A stretch of 52,602 bases of DNA from Bacillota bacterium (GTDB taxonomy: Bacteria > Bacillota > JAAYKD01). The position numbers and the translations under genes were made by a program. The notes under the pieces were generated by a model. It made no database searches. It was given only the letters and a program-made list of their open reading frames with translations, and was not told the origin of the DNA. The stretch is from NCBI GenBank assembly GCA_012522585.1, contig JAAYKD010000090.1, positions 1 to 52,602 on the forward strand, in the 5' to 3' direction. This document shows, in pieces, positions 1 through 8,767 of this stretch; positions within the stretch are counted from its first letter, which is position 1, and each line of letters begins with the position of its first letter.

Positions 1-205
1 TGACACTGATTAACATGAGTTGTCTGACAAATAATGGCTAGTTGGGTGGGTCAAATTCAAGTAAAGATCTAGTTGTTAAGGCAGATGTATGGGCACAACA
101 AATGCAGATAAGTAAGTAGCACAAATTTGAGTCTACAAAAACATATAATTAATATCTAGAGCCATCCTGATTATAATTTTCATAAGTAACCAGTTTTAAA
201 ACCAT

Positions 206-243
206 AAAAAAAGCCCCTGCTGAAAAATTGCAGGGGCTTTTTT
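206..243. terminator. Bidirectional rho-independent terminator
   Basis: A perfect 10-bp stem (211-220 with 230-239, arm AAGCCCCTGC) closes a 9-nt loop. It is flanked by an A-run on the left and a T-run on the right, so it can act in either direction. On the minus strand it would end the trhP/mltG transcript after a 3' UTR of about 270 nt. Confidence 0.85.
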
Positions 244-283
244 ATGTTTAATATCCAGTTGTACTATTATGTTGGCTGCTAAA

Positions 284-494
284 CAGGCAGCATTTTCTTT
301 GTGCTCAGCAATAGAAAACCATAATTTTTGGCAAGCAGAAGTGCAATTAGGTTAATTGTCAACACAGTTTTATTTAGTTTGTTTTTAAGCAGGCAGCATT
401 TTTATCGTACTCAGCAATAGAAAACACAATTTTTGACAAGCAGAAGCGCAATTAGGTTAATCGACAACATAGTTCTATTTGGTTTGTTTTTAAG
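284..494. repeat. Two tandem ~105-bp direct repeats
   Basis: Copy 1 (about 284-389) and copy 2 (about 390-494) share long identical blocks, for example CAGGCAGCATTTT, CTCAGCAATAGAAAAC, and GCAATTAGGTTAAT. A third, degenerate start (AAGCAGGTCAG, about 492 onward) runs into the end of the U32 gene. The copies lie between its stop codon and the terminator, so on the minus strand they would be transcribed as 3' UTR. I see no ORF or clear hairpin in the unit, and the role is unknown. Confidence 0.85.
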
Positions 495-508
495 CAGGTC
501 AGTTTGAT

Positions 509-1723
509 TTAGGTAGTCAGCTTTCTAAGCAAGCTGTGTTGTTTTATTGGCTTGGCTAAGGGTATTTGCACCTTCATCAAGGGGTGGGGAGCTACTTCTA
601 TCGCTTCTCCTTCTTGGTTATACATCTCTTTTACTTCAAAGTGATATAGTTCAAAGCCTGGGCTCAGTATTTCCAATTTGTCGCCAACTTTAAAATTGTT
701 GCGCTGTTGAATGTAGAGCATATTGTCTTTATAGTCTTCGACTATCCCGACAAATTCAATTTCTCGGCTGGTGGCTTTACCGCTATAGTCCATTATTTCT
801 TCACCGGGCTTACCAAAATAAAAACCGGTGCTCAGCTCTCTGGTGCCGGCTTTTTTAATTTCTTCTAGCCATCTTGAGTCAAATTCAAAGTCAGCTGGGT
901 CGGCAAAGTAGCTGTCTATAGCTTTTCTATAGGCCGCTACAACAGTTGCCACATAGTGTAGGCTCTTCATCCTACCTTCTATTTTAAGGCCGTCTAAGCC
1001 CAATTCCAGCACTTCAGGCATATGTTCTATCATCGACAAGTCTTTCGAGTAAAAGATGTAAGTGCCCTCTTGGGTCTCCTCCATAGGGAAGTATTCCCCT
1101 TCTCTTCTTCTTTCGGCTACAGCAAAGGGCCAACGGCAAACTTGAGCACAGTCCCCTTGGTTAGCATTGCGTCCGGTCATAAAGTTAGAGATCAGGCAGC
1201 GTCCCGAGTAAGCCATACACATAGCTCCGTGGATAAATACTTCCAACTCGGCTGTGCTGTGTTTTCTAAAATCTTTCAGCTCTTCTAAGCTCAGTTCTCT
1301 GGCTAAAATCAAGCGGCTGATGCCTTGCTCCTGCCAAAAGTTAGCGGAAATATAGTTTACTGTATTGGCTTGGGTGCTCAAATGGTATTCCAAATCAGGA
1401 GCATGTTCTTTGGCCAAGACTAAAACGCCAGGGTCAGAAATTATCAGGGCATCGGGCTTCAGTTCGTTTAAGGCTTGCAAATACTCGGGCAAGCCTTCCA
1501 AACCATCGTTATGGGGCATAGCATTGACCGTTATATAAACTTTTTTACCTCGCTCATGGGCAAAGGCTATACCTTCTTTCAGTTCATCTTCACTGAAGTT
1601 ACCGGCTCGTTCTCTCAAGCCATAGCGCATACCGCCGGCATAGACAGCGTCAGCGCCATAAGTCAAAGCATATTTTAGTTTTTCTAAATCTCCGGCTGGG
1701 GCTAATAGTTCAGGTTTTTTCAT
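509..1723 (-). CDS. trhP: U32 peptidase family protein, probable tRNA hydroxylation protein (TrhP-like)
   Basis: 404 aa. The U32 family signature is clear at residues 161-179 (EVFIHGAMCMAYSGRCLIS), with further cysteines at 192 and 196 (GDCAQVC) consistent with an Fe-S site. Characterised bacterial members (RlhA, TrhP) take part in prephenate-dependent RNA hydroxylation rather than proteolysis; which RNA is modified here is inferred. The gene lies 3 bp after mltG, as the TrhP homologues yrrN/yrrO lie in the yrrL cluster of Bacillus, which favours TrhP over RlhA. A Shine-Dalgarno GGAGAG overlaps the end of mltG, suggesting translational coupling. Confidence 0.8.
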   Translation of the reverse strand: MKKPELLAPAGDLEKLKYALTYGADAVYAGGMRYGLRERAGNFSEDELKEGIAFAHERGKKVYITVNAMPHNDGLEGLPEYLQALNELKPDALIISDPGVLVLAKEHAPDLEYHLSTQANTVNYISANFWQEQGISRLILARELSLEELKDFRKHSTAELEVFIHGAMCMAYSGRCLISNFMTGRNANQGDCAQVCRWPFAVAERRREGEYFPMEETQEGTYIFYSKDLSMIEHMPEVLELGLDGLKIEGRMKSLHYVATVVAAYRKAIDSYFADPADFEFDSRWLEEIKKAGTRELSTGFYFGKPGEEIMDYSGKATSREIEFVGIVEDYKDNMLYIQQRNNFKVGDKLEILSPGFELYHFEVKEMYNQEGEAIEVAPHPLMKVQIPLAKPIKQHSLLRKLTT

Positions 1724-1726
1724 TTT

Positions 1727-2698
1727 TTACTCTCCATAAAACAGATTTGACCAGTATTCGTGTTCTTCATAGGTCTCACTAAACTTGTGGGTGCCGTCTG
1801 GGGCTGCCACAAAATAAAAATAATCGCTCTGCTCAGGGTAAATAACAGCCTCTAAAGCTGCTTGGCCTGGGTTGCTGACCGGGCCCGGTGGCAAACCATT
1901 GTGCATGTAAGTGTTATAAGGTGAATCTAGGGCTATATCCTCTAAACTCAACACTAGTTTGTCTTGTTTTAACACATAATTAACGGTTGCACAAGATTGC
2001 AGAGCCATATCTATATTCAAGCGGTTTAAAAACACCCCTGCCACCAAATTTATTTCATGGTCCAGCTGCGATTCCTTTTCCACTATAGAAGCCAAAATCA
2101 CGTGTTCTTCTTGGCTGTAGGGGAAATCAGAAGGTATTTCCAATTGGTTGTAAATCAGGTCAAATTGATTCAATAGCATTCCTATTATAGCATCGGCTTC
2201 CATATCGAAATCGAGATAATAGGTTTCCGGAAAGAGATAGCCTTCCAGCTTATACTCAACCCCTTCTGCCATATCCTGGTCGTTATATTCCTGCAAAGCT
2301 TGCAAAAACTCAGCCTTGCTCATCAAGCCTGTATCTTCCACATATTCAGCAATATGTTCGGCAGTCGAGCCTTCGGGTATGGTCAAGGGCAAATAGTTTA
2401 AAGAAATTTGCCCGGTATAGATATCTTCCAAGATGCTCATCATGCTCTGGCCCGGTTCAAATCTATAATGGCCGGAATAATAATTGTTGCTCTTGCCTGT
2501 GGCCATTCCTATTAACTGCCAAATTAAACTCGATTTGATCATACCTTGCTCTTCCAGCTCACTGCCAATTTCCTTAAAGCTCATGCCTGATACAACTTCA
2601 AAACTGGCTTCCTCTTCCAATTGGCCTTGGTTAGAGACCAGAAAAACTCCGCTTAAGATGAAGATAATCAAAATAATTAGAATGAGTAATTTTTTCAT
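1727..2698 (-). CDS. mltG: Endolytic murein transglycosylase MltG (YceG family)
   Basis: About 323 aa. An N-terminal membrane anchor (residues about 4-22) is followed by the YceG/MltG domain. The catalytic glutamate region ASIVEKES and the downstream block NGLPPGPVSNPGQ typical of the family are present. The enzyme cleaves nascent glycan strands at the outer face of the membrane and releases 1,6-anhydro ends. The reading frame is open further upstream to 2761, but the ATG at 2698 has a strong ribosome site (AAAGGAG, about 5 nt spacing) and starts directly with MKKLLILII, so I use it. Neighbours match the Bacillus yrzB-yrrL order. Confidence 0.93.
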   Translation of the reverse strand: MKKLLILIILIIFILSGVFLVSNQGQLEEEASFEVVSGMSFKEIGSELEEQGMIKSSLIWQLIGMATGKSNNYYSGHYRFEPGQSMMSILEDIYTGQISLNYLPLTIPEGSTAEHIAEYVEDTGLMSKAEFLQALQEYNDQDMAEGVEYKLEGYLFPETYYLDFDMEADAIIGMLLNQFDLIYNQLEIPSDFPYSQEEHVILASIVEKESQLDHEINLVAGVFLNRLNIDMALQSCATVNYVLKQDKLVLSLEDIALDSPYNTYMHNGLPPGPVSNPGQAALEAVIYPEQSDYFYFVAAPDGTHKFSETYEEHEYWSNLFYGE

Positions 2699-2742
2699 AG
2701 CAGCTCCTTTCCCTTTTTCTTCTTGGTCTTGGATATTAAAGA

Positions 2743-2769
2743 AGTCCGATTTGTCTATCAAATCGGACT
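2743..2769 (-). terminator. Hairpin between the DUF1292 gene and mltG
   Basis: 10-bp inverted repeat AGTCCGATTT/AAATCGGACT with a 7-nt loop. On the minus strand it is followed by a short U-rich tail (TTCTTTAAT). It probably acts as a weak terminator or attenuator that lowers mltG expression relative to the upstream gene. Confidence 0.55.
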
Positions 2770-2793
2770 CTTAACAGGGTCTATGCTAAAAAA

Positions 2794-3108
2794 TTATTCG
2801 TCTATTTCTTCTTCGTCGTCTTCTTCTTCGACTAATTCTTCCCAAGCAGCAACGACGGCATTCCACTCATCTTCGTCGATGATGTCGACCAAAACGTCTT
2901 CGTCGTTTTCGTCGGTTTCAATACGCAAGATGATGGCTTCGTCTTCTTCGTCACCGTCTAATGGGAATAAAACTGCATATTCCTTTTCTTCAACTTCTAA
3001 AATTTCGATCAATTCAAATTCGTGTTCTTCACCGTCGTCATCGACTAGAGTTACAACTTCAATGTCAAGATCTTCAAACTCATGGTCATGTGTATTTTTT
3101 TCTGGCAT
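2794..3108 (-). CDS. DUF1292 family protein (YrzB-like)
   Basis: About 104 aa, extremely acidic, with the DUF1292 core (VTLVDDDGEEHEFELIEILE, then EYAVLFPLD) and a long Glu/Asp C-terminal tail. The function of the family is unknown. In Bacillus the homologue yrzB sits between ruvX (yrrK) and mltG (yrrL), as here apart from an inserted small gene. A GTG at 3120 would add four residues but has no ribosome site; the ATG at 3108 follows AAAGG at about 11 nt. Predicted soluble and cytoplasmic. Confidence 0.9.
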   Translation of the reverse strand: MPEKNTHDHEFEDLDIEVVTLVDDDGEEHEFELIEILEVEEKEYAVLFPLDGDEEDEAIILRIETDENDEDVLVDIIDEDEWNAVVAAWEELVEEEDDEEEIDE

Positions 3109-3232
3109 TTCTTTCAGCACCTTTCACTATCATAGCATAAATTCGATTATCAAATCGAATGAAGAAATTATAACACGCCAGTTTCTTTTAGTCAATTGAA
3201 AAATGCTCAAGGCAGGGTTAAATTCAGTTTAA

Positions 3233-3304
3233 ACAAAAAAATAAAACCCTCTTGAGAAATGCTATATTTTTCAGCATTTTAATCGAAGAGAGTTTGGGTT
3301 TTAT
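3233..3304 (-). terminator. Rho-independent terminator after the small glycine-zipper gene
   Basis: Long stem: ATAAAACCC (3241-3249) pairs with GGGTTTTAT (3296-3304), continued by CTCTT/AAGAG and an inner AAATGCT/AGCATTT hairpin. On the minus strand it is followed by a run of seven T. It would end transcription of the 57-aa gene, so the DUF1292 gene probably has its own promoter in 3109-3232. Confidence 0.8.
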
Positions 3305-3337
3305 TGAGCATAAATTCTTTTGATTTTGGGAGAACCT

Positions 3338-3511
3338 TCAAGATTTGTTCTTTCTATCGAGGATGCTGCCAATAGCAACTCCCCAAATCAAGCCTAAGCT
3401 TATGCCCAGAGATATATTGTCAAAGACTATTCCCAAAGATGTCCCTAAAGCTAGACCTATAGCCATAAAAGTGCCAAGGTTTTTATTATTACCATCTTTT
3501 TGCTTGCTCAA
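3338..3511 (-). CDS. Small glycine-zipper membrane protein, 57 aa
   Basis: 57-aa ORF with a TTG start preceded by an excellent ribosome site (GGAGGAG, 6 nt spacing). A charged N-terminus (SKQKDGNNKN) is followed by about 40 small/hydrophobic residues in which glycine recurs in a zipper rhythm (AIGLALGTSLGIVF, then SLGISLGLIWGVAIGSI), and it ends DRKNKS. This suggests two short membrane helices packing through glycine faces. Similar short glycine-zipper proteins are common and uncharacterised in Bacillota. It lies between ruvX and DUF1292 and is followed by its own strong terminator. Function unknown. Confidence 0.75.
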   Translation of the reverse strand: MSKQKDGNNKNLGTFMAIGLALGTSLGIVFDNISLGISLGLIWGVAIGSILDRKNKS

Positions 3512-3684
3512 TTTCTACTCCTCCAAAATTCAAGGTCTGTGTAGGTCTTTATTGGCTAAGGCTATGTTTTTCAGTGAATTGTTTACTCTTCCTCTCATTG
3601 AGTTTAGTTAAAAATGAGGAGTATATAATCGAGATTATTTGATAAAAGTGAGTGCAGTTTTATAGATTAATTAGCTGCTACATT

Positions 3685-4152
3685 TTAAGAATTTAAAGCT
3701 TCATCTTCCTGGTCATTCAAGCTATTCCCAACCTGTTGTGCATCCAAATAGGATTGCAAGATTACAGCTGCAGCAATTTTATCGATGATCTGCCGCCTTT
3801 TCTTTCTTCTGGCGCCCCCTTCGATCAGGGCTCTTTCTGCACTTTTTGTGCTCAAACGCTCATCCCACATTATTATGGGAAGCCCAGATTGTTCTTTTAA
3901 AATTTCGGCAAAGTCTAAGCTGTACTGAGCTTGCGGGCCCAGAGTATTGTTCATGTTCTTGGGCAGCCCAATGATTATTTTCTTTACCTGATAATAGTCA
4001 AATAGTTCTAGCAATTGCTTTAAATCGTCTTCCAGCCTTTTTCGCCTTATCACCTTGAGCCCAGTAGCTGTCCAACCCAGAGGGTCAGAAACAGCCACAC
4101 CTATGGTATGGCTGCCTACATCAAGACCAATTATTCTCTTTGACTCCATCAT
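3685..4152 (-). CDS. ruvX: Pre-16S rRNA nuclease, Holliday junction resolvase-like (YqgF/RuvX)
   Basis: 155 aa, the usual length. Family motifs in order: GLDVGSHTIGVAVSD at the N-terminus (first catalytic Asp), IIGLPKNMNNTLGPQA, WDERLST, and the C-terminal RRQIIDKIAAAVILQSYLD with the last acidic residue. It has an RNase H-like fold and takes part in maturation of 16S rRNA 5' ends. The start overlaps the ireB stop by 4 bp (ATGA), so the pair is translationally coupled. The C-terminal tail after YLD is acidic and probably flexible. Confidence 0.93.
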   Translation of the reverse strand: MMESKRIIGLDVGSHTIGVAVSDPLGWTATGLKVIRRKRLEDDLKQLLELFDYYQVKKIIIGLPKNMNNTLGPQAQYSLDFAEILKEQSGLPIIMWDERLSTKSAERALIEGGARRKKRRQIIDKIAAAVILQSYLDAQQVGNSLNDQEDEALNS

Positions 4153-4424
4153 TCTTGGCTTTCTTCTTCTTTCGATTTCAGATAATAGCGAACCAATTCT
4201 TCCAAAACTTCATCACGGTTGACGGTACGAATCAAATTACGGGCCCCCTTATGGCTGGTTATATAAGCCGGATCACCCGATAAAATATAGCCTACAATTT
4301 GGTCGATAGGGCTATAATTTCTTTCTTTGAGAGCCTCTGTCACTTCCGCCAGTATGCGATGAATGCTTTCCGGCTCTTTATCCATGCCACGAAAGCGCAT
4401 AGTCTGATTATTTATGGAACTCAT
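4149..4424 (-). CDS. ireB: IreB family regulatory phosphoprotein (DUF965/UPF0297)
   Basis: 91 aa with the conserved family sequence (NYSPIDQIVGYILSGDPAYI, then ARNLIRTVNRDEVLEELVRYYL). In Enterococcus IreB is a substrate of the PASTA kinase IreK and restrains its cephalosporin-resistance output. A PASTA kinase and its phosphatase are encoded at 18.6-21.2 kb, so a working circuit is plausible. Several N-terminal Ser/Thr (SSINNQT) could be phosphorylated. The usual upstream neighbour alaS is absent. A TATAAT-like -10 (4466-4471) lies about 40 nt upstream, but I see no good -35. Confidence 0.92.
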   Translation of the reverse strand: MSSINNQTMRFRGMDKEPESIHRILAEVTEALKERNYSPIDQIVGYILSGDPAYITSHKGARNLIRTVNRDEVLEELVRYYLKSKEEESQE

Positions 4425-4543
4425 ACTGTTCTACCTCCCAAATATTAGCTGTCTTTTTAGTGTCGATTATAACTGTCATTGGTCATTTCCATATTATTAA
4501 GTCTAAATCCTGCTGAAAAACAGATAGAAATATTTCTTTTCCT

Positions 4544-5779
4544 TTACATTTCTAGGGGCAAATTCTGTAAAATCTCCTTTAAGGCCAATTTTACATGTTC
4601 GTAAGTCAAGCCACCTTGAATATAAGCGGTGTAGGGTTCTCTGATCGGGGCATCGGCGCTCAATTCAATAGAGGACCCTTGAATAAAAGCTCCCGCTGCC
4701 ATGATTACCGGGTGTTCGTAGCCGGGCATTGCCCAGGGTTCCAAATGTAAATGGGAATCTATGGGGGAAACTCTCTGCACGCTGCGACAGAATTCGATTA
4801 AAGTCTCAGAGTCTTGAAAGCGAATGGCTTGAATGACATCGCTTCTTCTTTCGTCGAATTTCGGCGAGACTTCAAAGCCCAGTTGAGCCATCACGGCTGC
4901 TACCAGGTGCATTCCCTTTAAGCTTTGGCTGACTATATGAGGAGCTAAAAACAAACCCTGAAACATTAGGCGCTGACTGTCGCCAAAAGCAGGTCCCATT
5001 TCCAAGCCTAAGCCAGGGGCTGTCATAATGGCAGCTGCATTTTCTACTAACTCTTCAATTCCGGCAATATAACCACCGCCGCTGGCCAAGCCGCCACCGG
5101 GGTTTTTGATCAGAGAGCCGGCTAAAAGGTCTGCTCCAATATGGCCAGGTTCCAGGGTCTCGGTAAATTCACCGTAGCAATTGTCCACCATGACCAAAAC
5201 TTTTGGGTTAATTTCTTTGACCTTTTCAATTATTTCCTGCATTTCAACTATATTTAAAGAATCTCTCCACTCATAACCTCTGGACCTTTGAATGAAGACA
5301 GCCTGAATATCCTCTTTTAAAGCTGCTTCTATTAAAGCACCTCGGTCTTGAGCTTTGAAGATATCTATCTCCTTATATTTAACACCTTGAGAAGCTAAGT
5401 TTTTAGGAGCAGTGCCCTCAATGCCTATGACCTGACGCAGAGTATCATAGGGGCTTCCGGTCAGGCTCAAAAGGGTCTGGCCTGGGTCCAAAAGCGCTCG
5501 CAGGGCTGTGGCTAAGGCATGGGTACCTGAGATAAACTGAGAGCGCACCAGTGCTGCCTCAGTTCCCATCACTTTGGCATATATTTTATCTAAAATATCC
5601 CTTCCTTGGTTGGCGTAACCATAGCCTGTGGAAGCTTGCAAATGCAATTCCGATACTCTTTCGGCTCTAAAAGCATTGAGCACCCTTTCCTGGTTGAAAA
5701 GAGAGTTTTGATCAATTCCTTTAAATAGTGCTGAAAGTCTTTCTTCACTTTGGGCAATCAATTCTTCTATATTTTTCAT
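4544..5779 (-). CDS. PLP-dependent methionine gamma-lyase-like protein (YnbB family, COG4100)
   Basis: 411 aa, fold type I PLP enzyme. The PLP lysine lies in [19 protein letters not shown], and the substrate-side block [19 protein letters not shown] is typical of the family once labelled aluminium resistance protein or cystathionine beta-lyase-like. The true substrate is unknown; a C-S lyase activity is an inference from the fold. The start overlaps the hflX stop by 4 bp (ATGA). The hflX-ynbB pairing occurs in Bacillus, so this is a conserved two-gene unit. Confidence 0.88.
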   Translation of the reverse strand: MKNIEELIAQSEERLSALFKGIDQNSLFNQERVLNAFRAERVSELHLQASTGYGYANQGRDILDKIYAKVMGTEAALVRSQFISGTHALATALRALLDPGQTLLSLTGSPYDTLRQVIGIEGTAPKNLASQGVKYKEIDIFKAQDRGALIEAALKEDIQAVFIQRSRGYEWRDSLNIVEMQEIIEKVKEINPKVLVMVDNCYGEFTETLEPGHIGADLLAGSLIKNPGGGLASGGGYIAGIEELVENAAAIMTAPGLGLEMGPAFGDSQRLMFQGLFLAPHIVSQSLKGMHLVAAVMAQLGFEVSPKFDERRSDVIQAIRFQDSETLIEFCRSVQRVSPIDSHLHLEPWAMPGYEHPVIMAAGAFIQGSSIELSADAPIREPYTAYIQGGLTYEHVKLALKEILQNLPLEM

Positions 5780-7047
5780 CGAGTCTCTTCCGTCTCCAAT
5801 TCTCTTTGCAGATAATGATAATAGGCCTTTTTGCTTTCCAGCAAAAATTTAGTTCCCTTCTCCCCTTCTTCTCTTTCCAAAACTCTGGTCCGCTTATAAA
5901 TAAAGGGTAAGAGTTCACTTTTCTGGTAAGGAACAAAGATATTGTAAATCTTTTCATCGATGGCCAACATGTCAGTCACAATCTCGAGCAATTCTTCTTT
6001 GCCCAATTGCTCTGCTACTGAAACCGCTACTGAGCCTACATGCAGATTTAAAATGCGTTCGACTAAGCTGGGTTCGACTAAATCTATTTTATTGAAGACC
6101 TTGATAATCGGCTGTTCCAATTTCAGTTCATAGAGCAATTCTTCAGTAGTTTTAATATGTTCCTGATAATTATCGTCTGATAGGTCGATTACATGGAGCA
6201 AGACATCGGCATCGTCCAGCTCAGCTAAGGTAGACCTAAAAGCGGCAATTAAAGCCGGTGGTAAATCGTGAATAAAGCCTACAGTATCGCTTAAAAGAAC
6301 TTCTCTTTTCTCGTCTATTTTAAACATTCTGGTTACCGAATCCAAAGTGGCAAAGAGCTTATCTTCGGCCAATTCATCGCTACCGCAAAGCCAATTGAGC
6401 AAACTGCTTTTACCTGCATTTGTATAGCCAACCAAAGAGACCAAAGGCAGCCCACTTCTGATTCTGGCTCCTTTTGTTACTTCTCTCTTCTTACCGATCA
6501 GATCTATTTCTTTTTCCAAATAGGCGATTCGAGTCCTTATTACCCTTCTGTCAGCTTCCAGTTTGCTCTCACCCGGGCCTCTGGTTCCTATTCCTCCGCC
6601 CAATCTTGAGAGCAATTTACCCATACCCATCAATCGAGGCAAATTGTATTTGAGCTGAGCCAATTCAACCTGAAGCTTACCTTCAGCACTTCTGGCTCGG
6701 CCGGCAAAGATGTCTAAGATCAGCTGGTTTCTATCGAGAATTCTGGCATCCGTCAAATCGCTTAAATTTCGCATTTGCGAAGGGGTCAAAGAATCATCGA
6801 AGACGATCAAGTCGGCTTCCAGCTCTTCAGCTAGCATCGCTACTTCTTCGGCTTTACCTTTGCCCAAATAAAAGGCGACATCGGGTTTTACTCGCTTTTG
6901 TTTAACAATACTCAAAACTTCAGCACCGGCTGTTTCGGCCAGAGCTGTCAATTCTTTTAAGCTTTCATCAATATCCCTTTTTGTTGTCACTGCTTCTACA
7001 GCGACCAGTATTGCCTTTTCACCATTGTTTTCTATATGTTCAGTCAA
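5776..7047 (-). CDS. hflX: GTPase HflX
   Basis: 423 aa. The N-terminal HflX domain contains [10 protein letters not shown]; the glycine-rich linker [15 protein letters not shown] is followed by a GTPase domain with G1 GYTNAGKSS (207-215), G3 DTVGF (254-258) and G4 NKID (319-322). HflX binds 70S/50S ribosomes and splits stalled ribosomes, notably under heat or antibiotic stress. It starts with TTG; AAGGG lies 8 nt upstream, and the nearby ATG is followed by a stop. A good promoter lies 56 nt or more upstream. Confidence 0.95.
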   Translation of the reverse strand: MTEHIENNGEKAILVAVEAVTTKRDIDESLKELTALAETAGAEVLSIVKQKRVKPDVAFYLGKGKAEEVAMLAEELEADLIVFDDSLTPSQMRNLSDLTDARILDRNQLILDIFAGRARSAEGKLQVELAQLKYNLPRLMGMGKLLSRLGGGIGTRGPGESKLEADRRVIRTRIAYLEKEIDLIGKKREVTKGARIRSGLPLVSLVGYTNAGKSSLLNWLCGSDELAEDKLFATLDSVTRMFKIDEKREVLLSDTVGFIHDLPPALIAAFRSTLAELDDADVLLHVIDLSDDNYQEHIKTTEELLYELKLEQPIIKVFNKIDLVEPSLVERILNLHVGSVAVSVAEQLGKEELLEIVTDMLAIDEKIYNIFVPYQKSELLPFIYKRTRVLEREEGEKGTKFLLESKKAYYHYLQRELETEETR

Positions 7048-7102
7048 TTATACATCCCTTTCTGTTTAATATAATTGTTCTTAATATAACAGGTCCTCTT
7101 TA

Positions 7103-7131
7103 ATTATAAGCCCTAGCTGCAATTTGAGCAA
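7103..7131 (-). promoter_or_regulatory. Sigma-A-type promoter for hflX
   Basis: Reading the minus strand: TTGCTC, 17-nt spacer, TATAAT. It lies between the terminator of the upstream MATE gene and the hflX start, which fits an independent hflX-ynbB transcript. Confidence 0.75.
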
Positions 7132-7144
7132 CATGGTCATAAAT

Positions 7145-7183
7145 TAAAAAATACTCGGACTCCAAAAAAGGTAAGTCCGAGTA
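7145..7183 (-). terminator. Rho-independent terminator after the MATE gene
   Basis: 10-bp perfect stem TACTCGGACT/AGTCCGAGTA (7152-7161 with 7174-7183), 12-nt loop. On the minus strand it is followed by TTTTTAATTT. It sits about 37 bp after the MATE stop codon and upstream of the hflX promoter. Confidence 0.85.
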
Positions 7184-7219
7184 GTTAGTAATATTCTTTT
7201 TAATGTCGTAAAATCGATT

Positions 7220-8641
7220 TTATATTTTTGTCTCTTTCCATTTACCGGTTTTGAAGCGGTATAAAATAATTGAAGAACGAGCCACTTGGTCGATGGCCAT
7301 AGCGATCCAAGCACCGATTAAGCCAAAGCCCATTTTTTGAACTAAGATATAAGACAACAAAACTCTAAAGCCCCAAACACCTATGATAGTTGAGTAAAGA
7401 GGCCATTTTGTGTCTCCGGCTCCTCTTAGAGCCCCTGCTAAAACGAACTGAGTCGATTGAGCCGGTTGGACAAGGGCTATAATTCTGAGAGCAATTGCTG
7501 CTTGAGTTAAGACTTCTATTTCGTTTGAATACAACAATGAAACCTGTTTGCCGAAGAAGAATAGGAAGAAAGCGACCACACCCGAGATCATCATGGCGAG
7601 TTTATGGGCTGAGTTAGCTAGAACTTCAGCATGGTCAGGCTTTTTAGCACCTAGACTTCGCCCGACTAAGGATGTGGCAGCCATGGCAAAACCCATTCCC
7701 GTCGTAAAGGATAAGCTGGTTATATTGAGACCAACTTGGTGAGCTGCATAGGTGACTGTACCTAAACCAGAAACTGTTCTGGTAAAGAACATCATACCGG
7801 CTCGCATGACGAATTGCTCGATGGCAGAAGGGATACCGACTCTAGTCACCCTGGCTGCAATATCCCAGTTAAAGCGAAAACGCTCTTTAAAGCTGACTGT
7901 AATGCGCTTGCCAGGCACTAAAACTAAGGTTAAAGCTAAGACTGCACCGACTAAACGGGAAAAGGCTGTAGCCAAACCGGCACCGGTGACTCCCAACCTG
8001 GGGAAGAACCAAATACCGTTGATCAAAACGAAGTTACCTACTAAGTTGACTATATTGACCACCATATTGTTGGCCATAGGCGATTTTGTATCGCCGGCAC
8101 CTCTGACCATTGAGTTAACACTCATCTGAATCGTATTAAAGATCATACTTATTGATACTATTCTGAAATAGCCCATGGCATGAGCCATGGTGTCCTGCTC
8201 AGCCCCCATGAACAATAATATCTCTTCAGCAAAAAAGAACAGGATGGCTGAGGTTATTATCCCCATCAAGCCGACTAGGACCAGGGTTTGTCTGGCTGTC
8301 TCATTTGCTTCCTTATACTCAGTGGCGCCAATATGACGAGCTACCACTGCTGTAGTTCCTACGTTCAGGGCCATAAAAAGAGCCATGGAGAACATCATGG
8401 GTTGGTTACTCAAACCTACTGCTGCAATTGCAGCCGAACCAATTCGTCCGACCATGATCATGTCGGCCATACCAATCAAGCTCATCATTACATTTTCGGC
8501 TAAAGCAGGGGCGGCCAATTTTAATACTTCTCTGTTTGCTTCCTTGGGAGAGATTGTATCTTGAAGCAAAAATGACTGATCGTAAATGTCATTTTGCTCT
8601 GCTTTCTTATTTTGTTTTAATCTTTTATCTGTTTGACTCAT
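7220..8641 (-). CDS. MATE family multidrug/toxin efflux transporter
   Basis: 473 aa, polytopic, about 12 membrane helices in two homologous halves typical of MatE. Family motifs include LAAPALAENVMMSLIGMADMIMVGRIG in the first half and GIPSAIEQFVMRAGMMFF in the second. It probably exports cationic compounds in exchange for Na+ or H+; the substrate cannot be read from sequence. Ribosome site GGAG lies 7 nt before ATG. It appears as a single gene with its own terminator, downstream of DUF1177. Confidence 0.92.
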   Translation of the reverse strand: MSQTDKRLKQNKKAEQNDIYDQSFLLQDTISPKEANREVLKLAAPALAENVMMSLIGMADMIMVGRIGSAAIAAVGLSNQPMMFSMALFMALNVGTTAVVARHIGATEYKEANETARQTLVLVGLMGIITSAILFFFAEEILLFMGAEQDTMAHAMGYFRIVSISMIFNTIQMSVNSMVRGAGDTKSPMANNMVVNIVNLVGNFVLINGIWFFPRLGVTGAGLATAFSRLVGAVLALTLVLVPGKRITVSFKERFRFNWDIAARVTRVGIPSAIEQFVMRAGMMFFTRTVSGLGTVTYAAHQVGLNITSLSFTTGMGFAMAATSLVGRSLGAKKPDHAEVLANSAHKLAMMISGVVAFFLFFFGKQVSLLYSNEIEVLTQAAIALRIIALVQPAQSTQFVLAGALRGAGDTKWPLYSTIIGVWGFRVLLSYILVQKMGFGLIGAWIAMAIDQVARSSIILYRFKTGKWKETKI

Positions 8642-8767
8642 AGCAAGGCTCCATTTCTAAATTGATTTACACTACAAATATTTCCACACTCGTAAGAACA
8701 ATTCCTACTCATTTTTAGCTTGTTTTAGTTGTAATCTGTATGTTAGACCTGTCGGTGAAATTTATCC

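Larger units (their letters stand above)
1..508. other. Intergenic region beyond the U32 gene
   Basis: No gene was recognised here on either strand. The stretch holds the 3' flank of the U32-family gene (stop at 509-511), a roughly 105-bp tandem repeat (284-494), a strong hairpin terminator (206-243), and about 200 bases of AT-rich sequence to the window edge with no coding potential that I can support. Confidence 0.6.

Noticed and set aside
20-30. 11-bp palindrome TTGTCTGACAA resembling a GntR-type operator
   Set aside because: Isolated, no neighbouring gene to regulate within the window, and perfect palindromes of this size are expected by chance many times in 52 kb.
284-494. CRISPR array
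   Set aside because: Only two long units, with no short repeats separated by unique spacers and no cas genes.
2723-3199. Plus-strand Ser-rich ORF of 158 aa
   Set aside because: It is antisense to the very acidic DUF1292 gene; the Ser runs are the reverse of Glu/Asp codons. No ribosome site or family match.
3345-3611. Plus-strand 88-aa ORF
   Set aside because: Antisense to the glycine-zipper gene, which has a much better ribosome site and protein composition.
5745-5957. Minus-strand 70-aa ORF in another frame
   Set aside because: Contained within the hflX coding region with no independent signals.
8638-8712. 24-codon Cys-rich ORF (three Cys) overlapping the MATE start by ATGA
   Set aside because: There is no Shine-Dalgarno sequence before its ATG, and it is short enough to arise by chance.
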